In this document: piece after piece, positions 47,704-56,449 of the stretch
Layout of the letters: each line of letters opens with the position of its first letter
How positions within the stretch are numbered: the first letter of the stretch is position 1
NCBI RefSeq assembly: GCF_014202425.1
Contig: NZ_JACHGT010000015.1
Span: 1-64,000 of the forward strand
Length of the DNA: 64,000 bases
Direction: 5' to 3'
Origin: Phytomonospora endophytica
Lineage (GTDB): Bacteria > Actinomycetota > Actinomycetes > Mycobacteriales > Micromonosporaceae
Made by a program: the position numbers and the translations under genes
The notes under the pieces: model-generated
Seen by the model: the letters and a program-made list of their open reading frames with translations, nothing else
The model's database searches: none
Told to the model about the DNA's origin: nothing

Positions 47704-49925
47704 ACCGGTTGCGGCTGCTGATCGTGCCGCTGACCCTGGTCGGGATGATCACCCTGGCCGGGGGAGCGCTCGGCCGGATCTACGTCAACGAGCTGCTGCT
47801 GTACCTGGTGGCGGGCGCGGCGCTCGGGTCGGTCGCGGTCGGGACGCTGCTGCGGAACCGCAGCGCGGTGTTCCTGCCGCCGCTGACGGTCGTGCTGCTG
47901 TTCGGGTACACGATCCTGTGCGTGCAGATGACCGCCGGGCGCGCGACGGTCAGCGGCACCCTCGCCGACATCTACCTCGACGCGGTCCGCAACAGTGTGC
48001 CGCGCTTGCTGACGTCGATGATCCCGGTCGAGCCGCAGCCCGACACCGTGCTGGTGCCGGTCGTGGCGAGCTGGGCGGTCGGGCTGATCGCGACCGAGTT
48101 CGCCGTCCGCTACCGGCGGGTGCTGCTGGGGTATCTGGGCCCGATGGTGCTGTACGGCGGTTCGCTGTACCTCGTCGGGCCGAACGCTTCCGGGCTGATC
48201 TGGTACGCGCTGGCGTTCGCGGGCCTCGCCGGGCTGGGCCTTGCGGTGTCGGCGATCGAGCCGGTGCCCGAGGGGACCATCACCGCGACGCAGCAGGGCG
48301 GCCGGAGTGTGCGCCTGCGCGCGATCACGACGGGCGCGGCGGGACTGGCCGTGCTGATCGGGGCCGTCGCCGTGCTCGGGCCGGTCGCCGGTGGCGCGGT
48401 GAGCGGATCGCCGAGCGATCCGCGGCAGTACGTCGTGCCGCCGCAGCTCAACGACATCGACGCCAACCCGCTGATCCGCATCGCCGGGTGGGCGCAGAAC
48501 CCCGACCAGCCGCTGCTGACCACGAACCTGTCGGAGGACGCGCGGCTGCGGCTGGCGGTGATGTACGACTACGACGGCATCACCTGGAAGGTCGGCTCGA
48601 TCTACCGGGCCGCCGGGCGTGTGCTGGCGCCGCCGGTGAACACCCTGGCGCCGACGCGGGAGGTCACGCAGAAGATCACCATCGGCGAGCTGACCGGGCG
48701 GCTGGTGCCGTCGGTCGCCGACCCGATCCGGGTCGAGGGCATGCGCGTGGCCTACGACCGGGAGACCGGCACGCTGATGAACCCGACGGGCCTCGTGCAG
48801 GGCGAGACGTACACGGTGACCTCCGCCGAGCCGCAGATTCCGGTGAACCGGCTGGCGACGGCGTCGACGGGCAGCGGTCCGTCGGTCGCGCGCTTCCTGG
48901 CGCTCCCGCCGGAACTCCCGAAGGAGCTGACGGACCTCGCGACCTACCTGGAGGACCAGGGCGGCGGGCCGTACCAGCGTGCGACGACGCTGGAGCAGTT
49001 CATGGCGACGCATTACGCGTTCAAGGCCGACATGCCCGGCGGGCACTCGCTGCCGAACCTCGGGTTCTTCCTCGGCGCGCCGCCGCGCGGTGGCGGGCAG
49101 CAGGGGACCTCGGAGCACTTCGCCGCGACCTACGCGGTGATCGGGCGGATGCTGGGGCTGCCGACGCGGGTGGCCGTCGGTTTCCACGCCAAGGCCGGTG
49201 AGTACACCGTCCGGGGCGCCGACGCGCTGGCGTGGCCGGAGGTCTGGTTCGAGGGCGCGGGCTGGGTGCCCTTCGACCCGATGCCGCAACCCGACCAGAA
49301 CATCACGCCGCCCGAGGACGAGATCAAGCCGCCGGAGGAGTCGAAGCCGCCGGAGAGTTCGGCGCCGCCGCAGGACTACGACGACCCGTCGGTGACGCCC
49401 CCGTCGGGCGACGACTCGGGCGACCCGGGCGCGACGGCCACGGCGAAGGACGGGATCCCGGGCTGGGTGTTCGGGGCCGTCGGCGGGCTGGTCGTGCTGA
49501 TCGCGGTCGTCGTGACGATCCTGGCGATGAAGCGTGCGAAGACGTCGCGGCGACTGTGGCACGGGAGCGCCGCCTCGCGGGTGAGAGGCGCGTGGCAGGA
49601 GGTCCACGACGGGCTGCGGCTGGCGCGCAGGCGCCCGCCGCCGACGTTGACGGCGACGGAGGTCGCCGACTTCGCGGTGGGAGCCGTACGACCGCGCGAG
49701 GGCGTCGAGGCTCCGAGCATGCGGGCACTCGTCGCCGCGATCAACGAGGTCGCCTTCGCCTCCGACGCGGTTCGGGAGGACGTCGCCGAGGCGGCGGCCC
49801 GGACGGCCGAGGCGTACGTGGCGGCCTTGCGCGGGTCGCGGTCGTGGCTCGGCAGGGTGCTGTGGACGCTGACGCCCAGGCCGCTGTTCTGGCGGGACGC
49901 GCCGCTGCCGAGGGCGCGGGGTTAG
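47700..49925 (+). CDS. TgpA-like transglutaminase-fold membrane protein with degenerate catalytic triad
   Basis: The 741-residue protein has about seven N-terminal membrane helices (residues 5-235), an extracellular region, a transglutaminase-like domain (about 395-535), a Pro/Asp-rich linker, a further membrane helix (about 597-620) and a cytosolic tail. The fold is clear (SEHFAATYAVIGRMLGLPTRV, AWPEVWFEGAGWVPFDP). The catalytic Cys is Ser471 (GTSEHFA instead of G-x-CEQFA) and the catalytic His is Leu510 (DALAW instead of DAHAW); only the Asp (526) remains. It is probably not an enzyme but a structural or binding pseudo-transglutaminase. Its stop overlaps that of the convergent gene at 49922. 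Confidence 0.87.
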   Translation: MNRLRLLIVPLTLVGMITLAGGALGRIYVNELLLYLVAGAALGSVAVGTLLRNRSAVFLPPLTVVLLFGYTILCVQMTAGRATVSGTLADIYLDAVRNSVPRLLTSMIPVEPQPDTVLVPVVASWAVGLIATEFAVRYRRVLLGYLGPMVLYGGSLYLVGPNASGLIWYALAFAGLAGLGLAVSAIEPVPEGTITATQQGGRSVRLRAITTGAAGLAVLIGAVAVLGPVAGGAVSGSPSDPRQYVVPPQLNDIDANPLIRIAGWAQNPDQPLLTTNLSEDARLRLAVMYDYDGITWKVGSIYRAAGRVLAPPVNTLAPTREVTQKITIGELTGRLVPSVADPIRVEGMRVAYDRETGTLMNPTGLVQGETYTVTSAEPQIPVNRLATASTGSGPSVARFLALPPELPKELTDLATYLEDQGGGPYQRATTLEQFMATHYAFKADMPGGHSLPNLGFFLGAPPRGGGQQGTSEHFAATYAVIGRMLGLPTRVAVGFHAKAGEYTVRGADALAWPEVWFEGAGWVPFDPMPQPDQNITPPEDEIKPPEESKPPESSAPPQDYDDPSVTPPSGDDSGDPGATATAKDGIPGWVFGAVGGLVVLIAVVVTILAMKRAKTSRRLWHGSAASRVRGAWQEVHDGLRLARRRPPPTLTATEVADFAVGAVRPREGVEAPSMRALVAAINEVAFASDAVREDVAEAAARTAEAYVAALRGSRSWLGRVLWTLTPRPLFWRDAPLPRARG

Positions 49926-51043
49926 AGGGTCTCCAGGACCATCGAGAGTTCCCGCTCGGCCCATTCCTCCAGCAGCCCGAGGGCCGTCCCCTCCGCCGGT
50001 TCCGCCGGATTCGCCGGTGCCCGGCCGAAGCCTTCGGCGAGCGCTCCGGCGAGGACGGCTTCGAGCTCGGGCGAGTCAGCGGCGAGCGCCGCCGCCAGCC
50101 GGAGCATGGTCGAGCGGGGTGAGTCGCCCTCGGACTCGGCCCAGGCCGTGATCTCGCCGGCGAGGTGTCGGCCTTGGCGCGGGCAGGCGGCGGCGAGCAG
50201 GGCGAGGGCGAAGCACACGGCCTCGGACTCGTCGTCCCAGCGGGCGAGCAGTGCGGGTGCACTCGCCTCGACCGCTTCTCGTGCTGAGCGTTCCTCGGCG
50301 TCCTCGTCTTGGGAGAGGCCGAGTGAGTCGCGGCGGTCGGTGTCGGCGGCGGCGAACCTGCGTCCGGCGGTCGCGGCGAGGAAGAGGAAGTCGACGAGGG
50401 TCGCGCGCAGTGCCGGGCGCACGTCGTCATGTGCCGCCAAGGCGGCGATGAGGGGCACTTCGCGGGCGGTGTGGTCGTAGCAGCTTCCCTGGTGCATGAA
50501 GGTGTCGTGCAGCTCGAAGACCAGTTCGGTCTCGCTCGATCCGGCGAAGGCGTCGGCATCGGTGGTGCGCCACCATGAGTCGGCCGTCGCGACCGTTCGC
50601 AGGACCTCGAACAGCGGCCGGTACGAGCCGGCTCGCGTGGCCAGTGGGTCCGTCGGCTCGGGCGGCTTCACCGTCGCCGGGAATCGTGCGACGACCTCTC
50701 GCCGGATGGCGCGCGCCGAAGCCGCGTCGTCGGCGTCGTCCTCGCGGTGCATGAGGGCGGTTCGCCGGTGCGCGATCATCTCGCCCCTGCGATGGCCGCC
50801 GTGGCCGCGGGCCAGCGCCCCGGTGGCCGCGGCTTCGTGGGCCGCCTGCCCGAACTCGGCCTCGGGGCCGGGCGCCTCCTCGTCCACAAGGGACTCCAGT
50901 CGCCAGCGCCCTTCGTGGGGGTGGGACCGTACGAAGCGGTGCCCCCGCAGTGCCAGGTCGGCCGCCAGGGCTTGCGCGGAGTCTTCGTCCGGAGTCTCGA
51001 AGAGGTGGGTGCGGATCATCTCGCTCAAGCGCTCGTCGGGCAC
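49922..51043 (-). CDS. uncharacterised soluble alpha-helical protein
   Basis: Family not recognised. The 373-residue product has no signal peptide or membrane helix. Residues 1-95 contain a short alpha/beta region (RLSEMIRTHLFETPDEDSAQ...) and the rest is rich in Ala/Glu/Asp helices, with repeated units such as EVPLIAALAAHDDVRPAL, SAPALLARWDDESEAVCFALALLAAA and SPRSTMLRLAAALAADSPE. These read like HEAT-type or armadillo-type repeats. Starts at GTG 51043, in a 23-base spacer divergent from the DinB-like gene. A longer look would need structure prediction. Confidence 0.7.
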   Translation of the reverse strand: MPDERLSEMIRTHLFETPDEDSAQALAADLALRGHRFVRSHPHEGRWRLESLVDEEAPGPEAEFGQAAHEAAATGALARGHGGHRRGEMIAHRRTALMHREDDADDAASARAIRREVVARFPATVKPPEPTDPLATRAGSYRPLFEVLRTVATADSWWRTTDADAFAGSSETELVFELHDTFMHQGSCYDHTAREVPLIAALAAHDDVRPALRATLVDFLFLAATAGRRFAAADTDRRDSLGLSQDEDAEERSAREAVEASAPALLARWDDESEAVCFALALLAAACPRQGRHLAGEITAWAESEGDSPRSTMLRLAAALAADSPELEAVLAGALAEGFGRAPANPAEPAEGTALGLLEEWAERELSMVLETL

Positions 51044-51066
51044 CCGCCCAAGCTACCCTCACCCCC

Positions 51067-51681
51067 ATGACCCCATCCCTCACCGAGACCCACGCCGCCG
51101 TCCTCGACACGGCCGTCGCCACCGTCCACAAGGTCCGGTCGGCCCACCTCGACCTCCCGACCCCTTGCGCCGACTGGAATGTCGGCCAGCTGCTCGCGCA
51201 CATGATCGCGCAGAACGACGGCTTCGCGGCCGCGGCCCTCGGCGAGGTCAGCGACCGTTCGATGTGGACTCCGCGGCCGGTTCCGGCCGATGAGGGCGCG
51301 GCCGGGAAGGCCTTCGAGACCTCGGCGCGGTCGCTCCTGCGCGCGGTCGCCGAGGACGGTGCCGTCGACCGCCTCTGGAAGCTGCCGGAGTTCCGCGAGG
51401 AGCCCTTCCCGGGCTCGCAGGCCCTCGGCTTCCACCTGATCGACTACGTCGTCCACTCCTGGGACGTGGCCGCCGCGATCGGCGAGCGCGTCGAGTTCGA
51501 GCCCGGTGTCCTCGCGGTGGCGCTGCCGATCGCGAAGGCGGTCCCGGACGGCTCTAACCGGCAGCGGGACGGTGCGGCCTTCCGGCCGGCGCTCGGGCCG
51601 ATCGAGCACGGCACTCTCGACGAGATCCTGCGCTGGCTGGGCCGCGATCCGGCGTGGGCTCAGCGCGAGGTGCAGACCTGA
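51067..51681 (+). CDS. TIGR03086-family DinB-fold protein (mycothiol-type, metal-binding)
   Basis: The 204-residue protein matches the actinobacterial TIGR03086/mycothiol-dependent maleylpyruvate-isomerase-like family. It has PTPCADWNVGQLLAHMIAQN near residue 31-50 (metal-ligand His45 in the four-helix bundle), the conserved FETSARSLLRAV, and FHLIDYVVHSWDVAAAIG with two His/Asp ligands near 120. Such enzymes use mycothiol or act as thiol transferases; the substrate is unknown. The last 22 bases overlap the convergent kinase gene. Confidence 0.9.
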   Translation: MTPSLTETHAAVLDTAVATVHKVRSAHLDLPTPCADWNVGQLLAHMIAQNDGFAAAALGEVSDRSMWTPRPVPADEGAAGKAFETSARSLLRAVAEDGAVDRLWKLPEFREEPFPGSQALGFHLIDYVVHSWDVAAAIGERVEFEPGVLAVALPIAKAVPDGSNRQRDGAAFRPALGPIEHGTLDEILRWLGRDPAWAQREVQT

Positions 51682-53336
51682 TTCGACTTGGCGACCAGCT
51701 CCACCGAGTACAGCGCGCCGACCGTGAAGCAGTAGTTCTGCGCCGGGTTCAGTCCGCTGATCGTCGCGGTCGTGGTGCCCGCCTCGATGGCCTGCATGAC
51801 ACCGGGTTCGGTGCCCCGGCGGCCGCCGAAGACGATGAACGACAGGGTTCCGGTCGAGGGGTCGACCCACTGGAGTGTCACGCCGTTGCCGTCGTCGGAG
51901 ACGATCGCCAGGTCGGTCGGCGGGTTCTCGATGGTCACGTCGGCGGTGCCGTCGACCTGCTCGGGCGTGTTGTTCTTGTCGGCGTTCGGCAGTACGAAGC
52001 CGATGACGACGACGAGGATCGCCACGATCAGCAGTCCGGCCCCGCCGCCCAGGATCAGCGGCAGGCGGCTCCTGCCCTCCGGCCGCGCCGGGCCCGGGCC
52101 GGGGGCCGGCGCGTACTGCGGCGGCGCGGAGACCGGGGGAGCCGACACGGCGAAGGGATCGCTCGGTGGCGCCGACACCGGCGGGGGCGTGTACGGCTGC
52201 GCGGACACGGGGTGCGGTGGCGTGTAGGGCTGCGCCGACACGGGTTGCTGTCCGTGCGGCAGCCGCAGCGGCACGGTCTCGGCCGTCGAGTGCGGTGACG
52301 GCGGCGGCGTGTAGGCGGCCGGGGTGGCGAAGGGATCGGTGGCCGGGTAGAGCGGCGGGGGTGCCGGGGGCGTCATCGGTGCCGGCGATGAACTCACCCC
52401 CGCCGCGGTATTACCCGAGGGAGGGAACGCGAAGGTGGTCAGTTCGTCGGAGGGATCCGGCATCGGGGGCTGGATCGCGGCCGAACCGACCGAGGTGGAG
52501 GTGATGGCGCCGTAGGAGTGCCTGCGCAGCGCCTCGGCGAAGGCGAAGGCGCTCTGGTGCCGGGCCTGCGGATCCTTGGCCAGCGCGCGGGCGAGTTCGT
52601 GCTGGAGCCAGTCGGGGATGTCCGAGCGCGGCACGGACGGCGCGAGGGAGTACTCGACGCGCTGCCGGAACTCGTCGGGGTCGGTGCGGCCGGCCGGTGA
52701 GGAGAACGGCCCGCGCCCGACGAGCAGGTGCCACATGGTCGAGGCGAGGCTGTAGACGTCGGTGGCGGGCGACTGGGCGTCGCGGCGCAGGGCCTCGGGC
52801 GCCGAGTGCAGCGGGGTGAGTTTGTCGATGGTGCCGGTGGCGGCCAGGTCGTCGGCGGCGCGGGCGATACCGAAGTCGGCCAGCGCGGGCCCGAACTTGG
52901 TGCGCAGGATGTTCTGCGGTTTCACGTCCCGGTGCAGGATCGACACGGAGTGCGCGGCGTGCAGGGCCTCGCCGATCTTGACGCCGACCTCGATGACGTC
53001 GTTGACGGGCAGCGGCCCGTTCGCCTTGAGGATCTGCGAGTAGGACCCGCCCTCGCAGTACTCCATGACGATGTAGGGCTGGCCGCTCGCGGAGGTGCCG
53101 GTGTCGATGATGGAGACGATGTGGGGGTGCGCCGACAGCGCGACGGTCGTCTCCAGTTCCTTGGCGACCGACGCCTGGGTGGTCATGACCTCGTCGACGC
53201 TCAGGACCTTGATGGCCACATCGCGGTCGAGGCGCTCCTGCCGGGCGCGGAAGACGAGGGCCGTGCTGCCATGGGCAATCAACTGCAGGTCTCGGTAGCC
53301 GGAGATGTCCGGACCGGCTGACAGATTACTGCTCAA
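51660..53336 (-). CDS. membrane Ser/Thr protein kinase with extracellular FN3-like domain
   Basis: The 558-residue protein has an N-terminal Hanks-type kinase domain (about 13-275) with catalytic Lys43, HRDVKPQN (135-142) and DFG (154-156). The glycine loop is atypical (AHGSTALVF). A Pro/Ser/Thr-rich juxtamembrane segment of about 150 residues carries repeats of the form PVSAQPYTPP and PVSAPP. One membrane helix (about 433-455) and an extracellular fibronectin-III-like domain (TDLAIVSDDGNGVTLQWVD...NYCFTVGAL) follow. It is an envelope-sensing kinase related to PknB-type but without PASTA domains. Its proximity to the FN3/MoxR/DUF58 operon suggests a shared signal. Confidence 0.93.
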   Translation of the reverse strand: MSSNLSAGPDISGYRDLQLIAHGSTALVFRARQERLDRDVAIKVLSVDEVMTTQASVAKELETTVALSAHPHIVSIIDTGTSASGQPYIVMEYCEGGSYSQILKANGPLPVNDVIEVGVKIGEALHAAHSVSILHRDVKPQNILRTKFGPALADFGIARAADDLAATGTIDKLTPLHSAPEALRRDAQSPATDVYSLASTMWHLLVGRGPFSSPAGRTDPDEFRQRVEYSLAPSVPRSDIPDWLQHELARALAKDPQARHQSAFAFAEALRRHSYGAITSTSVGSAAIQPPMPDPSDELTTFAFPPSGNTAAGVSSSPAPMTPPAPPPLYPATDPFATPAAYTPPPSPHSTAETVPLRLPHGQQPVSAQPYTPPHPVSAQPYTPPPVSAPPSDPFAVSAPPVSAPPQYAPAPGPGPARPEGRSRLPLILGGGAGLLIVAILVVVIGFVLPNADKNNTPEQVDGTADVTIENPPTDLAIVSDDGNGVTLQWVDPSTGTLSFIVFGGRRGTEPGVMQAIEAGTTTATISGLNPAQNYCFTVGALYSVELVAKSNQVCTSR

Positions 53337-53473
53337 GTGACGAACTCCTTTGCGCCCTGCGCAGGCTACCGCACCGGGGCCAGGGACGAATTCGCATGTC
53401 TCGATGAGGGCCCGTTTGTCCGCTTCGGCTTCGGGGGTGTGCCGACGGTCGCGGGTCTGGCTAGGTTTCAGAC

Positions 53474-54199
53474 ATGACCGAACCTCAACCCCCGTGGGTG
53501 GCCCCGTTCGTCCTCGACACCCCCGAGGTGCCGCGCGAGCGGCACGGGCACTGGGACCTCTATGACCCCCAGAGCGACCACCCCCGTCCCCTCGTGGTCT
53601 TCGTCCACGGCGGCCCCGTCAACCCCGCCTGGCCCGCCTCGCCGCGTGACTGGCACGTGTACCGCGGCTACGGCGCCCAGGTCGCCGCACGCGGCTTCAC
53701 CGCCGTGACCGTCGACCACCGCCTGCACGGCGGCGACGCCTATCCCCAGGCATACGCCGACGTGCTCGACGCCGTCGAGGCCGCCCGCGCCGACGAGCGC
53801 GTCGACGCCGACCGCGTCGCCGTGTGGGTCTTCTCCGGAGGCGGCCCGATGCTGGCGCCGCTTTTGCGGGACCGCCCGTCCTGGCTGAAGGTCCTCGGCG
53901 CGACCTACCCGGCGCTCGACTCCTTCCTCGACGTGAAACCGCCCGAGGGCTTCCATCCCCTCGAAGAACTGGCCGATGCCCCGGCGATCCCGCTGGTCTT
54001 CACCCGCGTGGGCCTCGAACGCGACTTCCTCGCCCCCGCGCAGGCGACGTTCCTGGAAGAGGCCGAGGGCGGTCCGCTCGCCGTCGAACTGATCGAGGTG
54101 CCCAACGGGGTCCACGGCTTCGACCACACCAATGACACCGACGAGTCCCGTACGGCCGTCGACCTCGCCATCGGCAAGGTCCTGTCGCACCTTTCCTAG
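53474..54199 (+). CDS. alpha/beta hydrolase (dienelactone-hydrolase-like)
   Basis: The 241-residue protein has the alpha/beta-hydrolase layout: LVVFVHGGPVNPAW (oxyanion-hole HGG near 46), the nucleophile elbow VWVFSGGGPM (Ser120 area, FSGGG in place of G-x-S-x-G) and the final catalytic His in VPNGVHGFDHTND. The small size and this His motif fit the dienelactone hydrolase/acyl-peptidase group; the true substrate is unknown. It stands alone, separated from the PadR gene by a 37-base convergent spacer. Confidence 0.87.
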   Translation: MTEPQPPWVAPFVLDTPEVPRERHGHWDLYDPQSDHPRPLVVFVHGGPVNPAWPASPRDWHVYRGYGAQVAARGFTAVTVDHRLHGGDAYPQAYADVLDAVEAARADERVDADRVAVWVFSGGGPMLAPLLRDRPSWLKVLGATYPALDSFLDVKPPEGFHPLEELADAPAIPLVFTRVGLERDFLAPAQATFLEEAEGGPLAVELIEVPNGVHGFDHTNDTDESRTAVDLAIGKVLSHLS

Positions 54200-54236
54200 C
54201 CCGTTCCGCCGCGTGCGCCGCCCCGCGCGCGGCCCG

Positions 54237-54752
54237 TCAGGCCCCGGCCGCCTTCTGCTCGATCGCGTCGGCGGTCTCGGTCGCCCAGGCCTCCATGGCC
54301 CGCATGTTGTGGTAGCCCATGCGCGCCTGGTACATGCTGACGTCGTTGCCGATGTGCGAGCAGATCTCGTCCAGCCGCTTGGCCCGCGTCGTGTACATCG
54401 CCGCCTCCGCCCGCAGTAGCGGCACCGACTCCTCCGGCCCGAGCAGCGGCAGCAGGAACATTCGCAGGCTCGCCTCGTTGCGGATCGTCCGCTCGGGCTC
54501 GTGCTCCACGAGCCAGCGCCGCAGCTCGACCCGCCCGGCCTCGGTGACGTCGTAGGTCCGCTTGCCGCGCGCGCCCTCCTCGACGGTCTCGATGGCGCCG
54601 TCGGCCTCCATCTTCCGCAGCTCCGGGTAGATCTGGCTGTGCTTGGCGTGCCAGACGTTGCCGGCCGACAGCTCGAAGTGCTTCGTCAGGCCGTAACCGG
54701 AGGCGGCCCCGGATTCCACCAGGAGCCCGAGCAGGGCGATGCGCAGTGACAT
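54237..54752 (-). CDS. PadR-family transcriptional regulator
   Basis: A 171-residue PadR protein: N-terminal winged helix (residues 1-80, SLRIALLGLLVESGAASGYGLTKHF, NVWHAKHSQIYPELRKMEADGAI) and a C-terminal dimerisation helix bundle (about 90-165). PadR regulators normally repress efflux or detoxification genes and release DNA on binding the drug or phenolic ligand. The gene is divergent from an MFS exporter, and the shared spacer carries four ACATGT palindromes, so it very likely represses that exporter and itself. ATG at 54752 is preferred because AGGA is eight bases upstream; an ATG three codons earlier is possible. Confidence 0.93.
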   Translation of the reverse strand: MSLRIALLGLLVESGAASGYGLTKHFELSAGNVWHAKHSQIYPELRKMEADGAIETVEEGARGKRTYDVTEAGRVELRRWLVEHEPERTIRNEASLRMFLLPLLGPEESVPLLRAEAAMYTTRAKRLDEICSHIGNDVSMYQARMGYHNMRAMEAWATETADAIEQKAAGA

Positions 54753-54777
54753 GACCGCCATCCTAATGCAAGGTTTG

Positions 54778-54824
54778 ACATGTTGGAGTTGACATGTATG
54801 GTGCACATGTAAATCTCGACATGT
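54778..54824. promoter_or_regulatory. four-site ACATGT operator array between padR and the MFS gene
   Basis: The palindrome ACATGT occurs at 54778-54783, 54792-54797, 54805-54810 and 54819-54824, at start-to-start distances of 14, 13 and 14 bases. A TTGACA -35-like hexamer (54789-54794) overlaps the second site. Regular spacing in a divergent PadR/transporter spacer strongly suggests cooperative binding of PadR dimers. Confidence 0.7.
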
Positions 54825-54854
54825 CAAAAACTTCCTGTCTCATGGAGGAATCCC

Positions 54855-56321
54855 GTGTCCGTACAGACGGCACCCCCCGTCGCGGCGTCGGCGCGCCCGC
54901 CCGTCAAGAACCTGAGCCTGCTCCTCGTCGCCGTCTTCGGCGGCATGTTCCTGGCCCTGCTCGACTCCACCATCGTCGGCACCGCCCTGCCGCGCATCGT
55001 CGAGGAACTCGGCGGCGCCTCCCTCTACACCTGGACCGTCACCGCCTACCTGCTCGCCTCCACCATCACCGTGCCGATCTACGGCCGGCTGTCCGATGTG
55101 TACGGCCGCAAGTTCCTGCTGGTGACCGGCCTCTCGCTCTTCCTGCTCGGCTCGGCGCTGTGCGCCTGGTCGCCCGACATGGTCTGGCTCATCGCCTTCC
55201 GGGCGGTACAGGGACTCGGTGCGGGCGCCCTGATCCCGCTCTCACTGGCCCTGGCCGCCGACCTCATCCCGGTCGAGAAGCTCGGAAAGATGCAGGGCCT
55301 GCTCGGCGTCATGATGGGCGCGAGCATGATCGGCGGCCCCTACCTCGGCGGCGTGCTGACCGACAACGTCTCCTGGCACTGGATCTTCCTGATCAACCTG
55401 CCAGTCGGCGTCGTGATCCTCGGCGTGATGCTCTGGGCCCTGCCGAAGTCCACAAGGGACCGCTCGGTGAAGGTCCGCGTCGACTACGCCGGCATCGCCG
55501 TCTTCGCCCTCGCCGTCTCCGGCCTGCTCATCGGCCTCACCCAGAAGTCGGCCGTCGAGGCCGGCACCGGCGAACTGCGCGACTGGAGCGACTGGCAGGT
55601 CGCCGGACCGCTCGCCGCCGCCGCGGTGCTCCTGGTCGTCTTCGTACTGATCGAACGCAAGGTGGCCGAACCGCTCATCCCGCTGGGAATGTTCAAGAGC
55701 CGCGCCTACACGACCTTCAACCTGGCCTCCTTCTTCGGCGCCTTCGGGATGATGACCGCGATGGTCTTCCTGCCCCGCTTCTTCCAGACCGCCCACGGCG
55801 TCAGCGCCACCGACTCCGGCCTGCGCGTCTACCCGATGATGATCGGGATGGTCATCGGCAGCATGGGCGCCAGCATCCTCATCACCCGTACCTTCCGCTA
55901 CAAGGCCCTGCTCGCCGGATCGGCCGTCCTGCTGCTGGCCGGGACCGTCCTCTTCGGACAGTTGGAGCACGGCACCTCCCCGCTCGAAACGGGGATCTGG
56001 ATGGCCGTCATCGGACTCGGCGTCGGGCCGATGCTGTCCGGCCTGACCATCGCCGTGCAGGGAACCGTCGAACCGCGCCACATCGGCCTGGCCACCGGCA
56101 AACTGTCCTTCTTCCGCCAGATCGGCGGCTCGGTCGCCCTCGCGCTCGCCGGAACCCTGTACATCCAGGACGTCGAGGACATCGCCCCCGCGCGAGGTCT
56201 CGCCGAGGCCGCCTCCGGCGCGACCGGCTCGGTGCTGGCCTGGGTCGGCGGGATCGGCGCGGCCGTCATGCTCCTGGCCCTGCTGGCCGCCCCCGGCGGC
56301 AAACTCACCCTGCGCCGCTGA
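54855..56321 (+). CDS. MFS drug-efflux transporter, DHA2 (EmrB/QacA) type
   Basis: The 488-residue protein has 14 predicted membrane helices and DHA2 motifs: LDSTIVGTALPRIVEEL at the first helix (motif D1), YGRLSDVYGRKFLL between helices 2 and 3 (motif A), and GASMIGGPYLGGVL (motif C). It exports hydrophobic compounds using the proton gradient. GTG at 54855 follows GGAGGA at proper spacing. It is divergent from padR with the four-site operator in between, so it should be induced by its substrate via PadR. Confidence 0.95.
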   Translation: MSVQTAPPVAASARPPVKNLSLLLVAVFGGMFLALLDSTIVGTALPRIVEELGGASLYTWTVTAYLLASTITVPIYGRLSDVYGRKFLLVTGLSLFLLGSALCAWSPDMVWLIAFRAVQGLGAGALIPLSLALAADLIPVEKLGKMQGLLGVMMGASMIGGPYLGGVLTDNVSWHWIFLINLPVGVVILGVMLWALPKSTRDRSVKVRVDYAGIAVFALAVSGLLIGLTQKSAVEAGTGELRDWSDWQVAGPLAAAAVLLVVFVLIERKVAEPLIPLGMFKSRAYTTFNLASFFGAFGMMTAMVFLPRFFQTAHGVSATDSGLRVYPMMIGMVIGSMGASILITRTFRYKALLAGSAVLLLAGTVLFGQLEHGTSPLETGIWMAVIGLGVGPMLSGLTIAVQGTVEPRHIGLATGKLSFFRQIGGSVALALAGTLYIQDVEDIAPARGLAEAASGATGSVLAWVGGIGAAVMLLALLAAPGGKLTLRR

Positions 56322-56449
56322 ACGCCCGGGGCGGGCGAGCGGGCACGAATCCGCCGTCCGCCCCATCCCGCGTAGTTTTCCTTCTTCCCAGCGGGCTCCG
56401 ATGTAGATAAAGTGCGGCCATGGCCCAACCGTTAACGAACAGGGGAACC

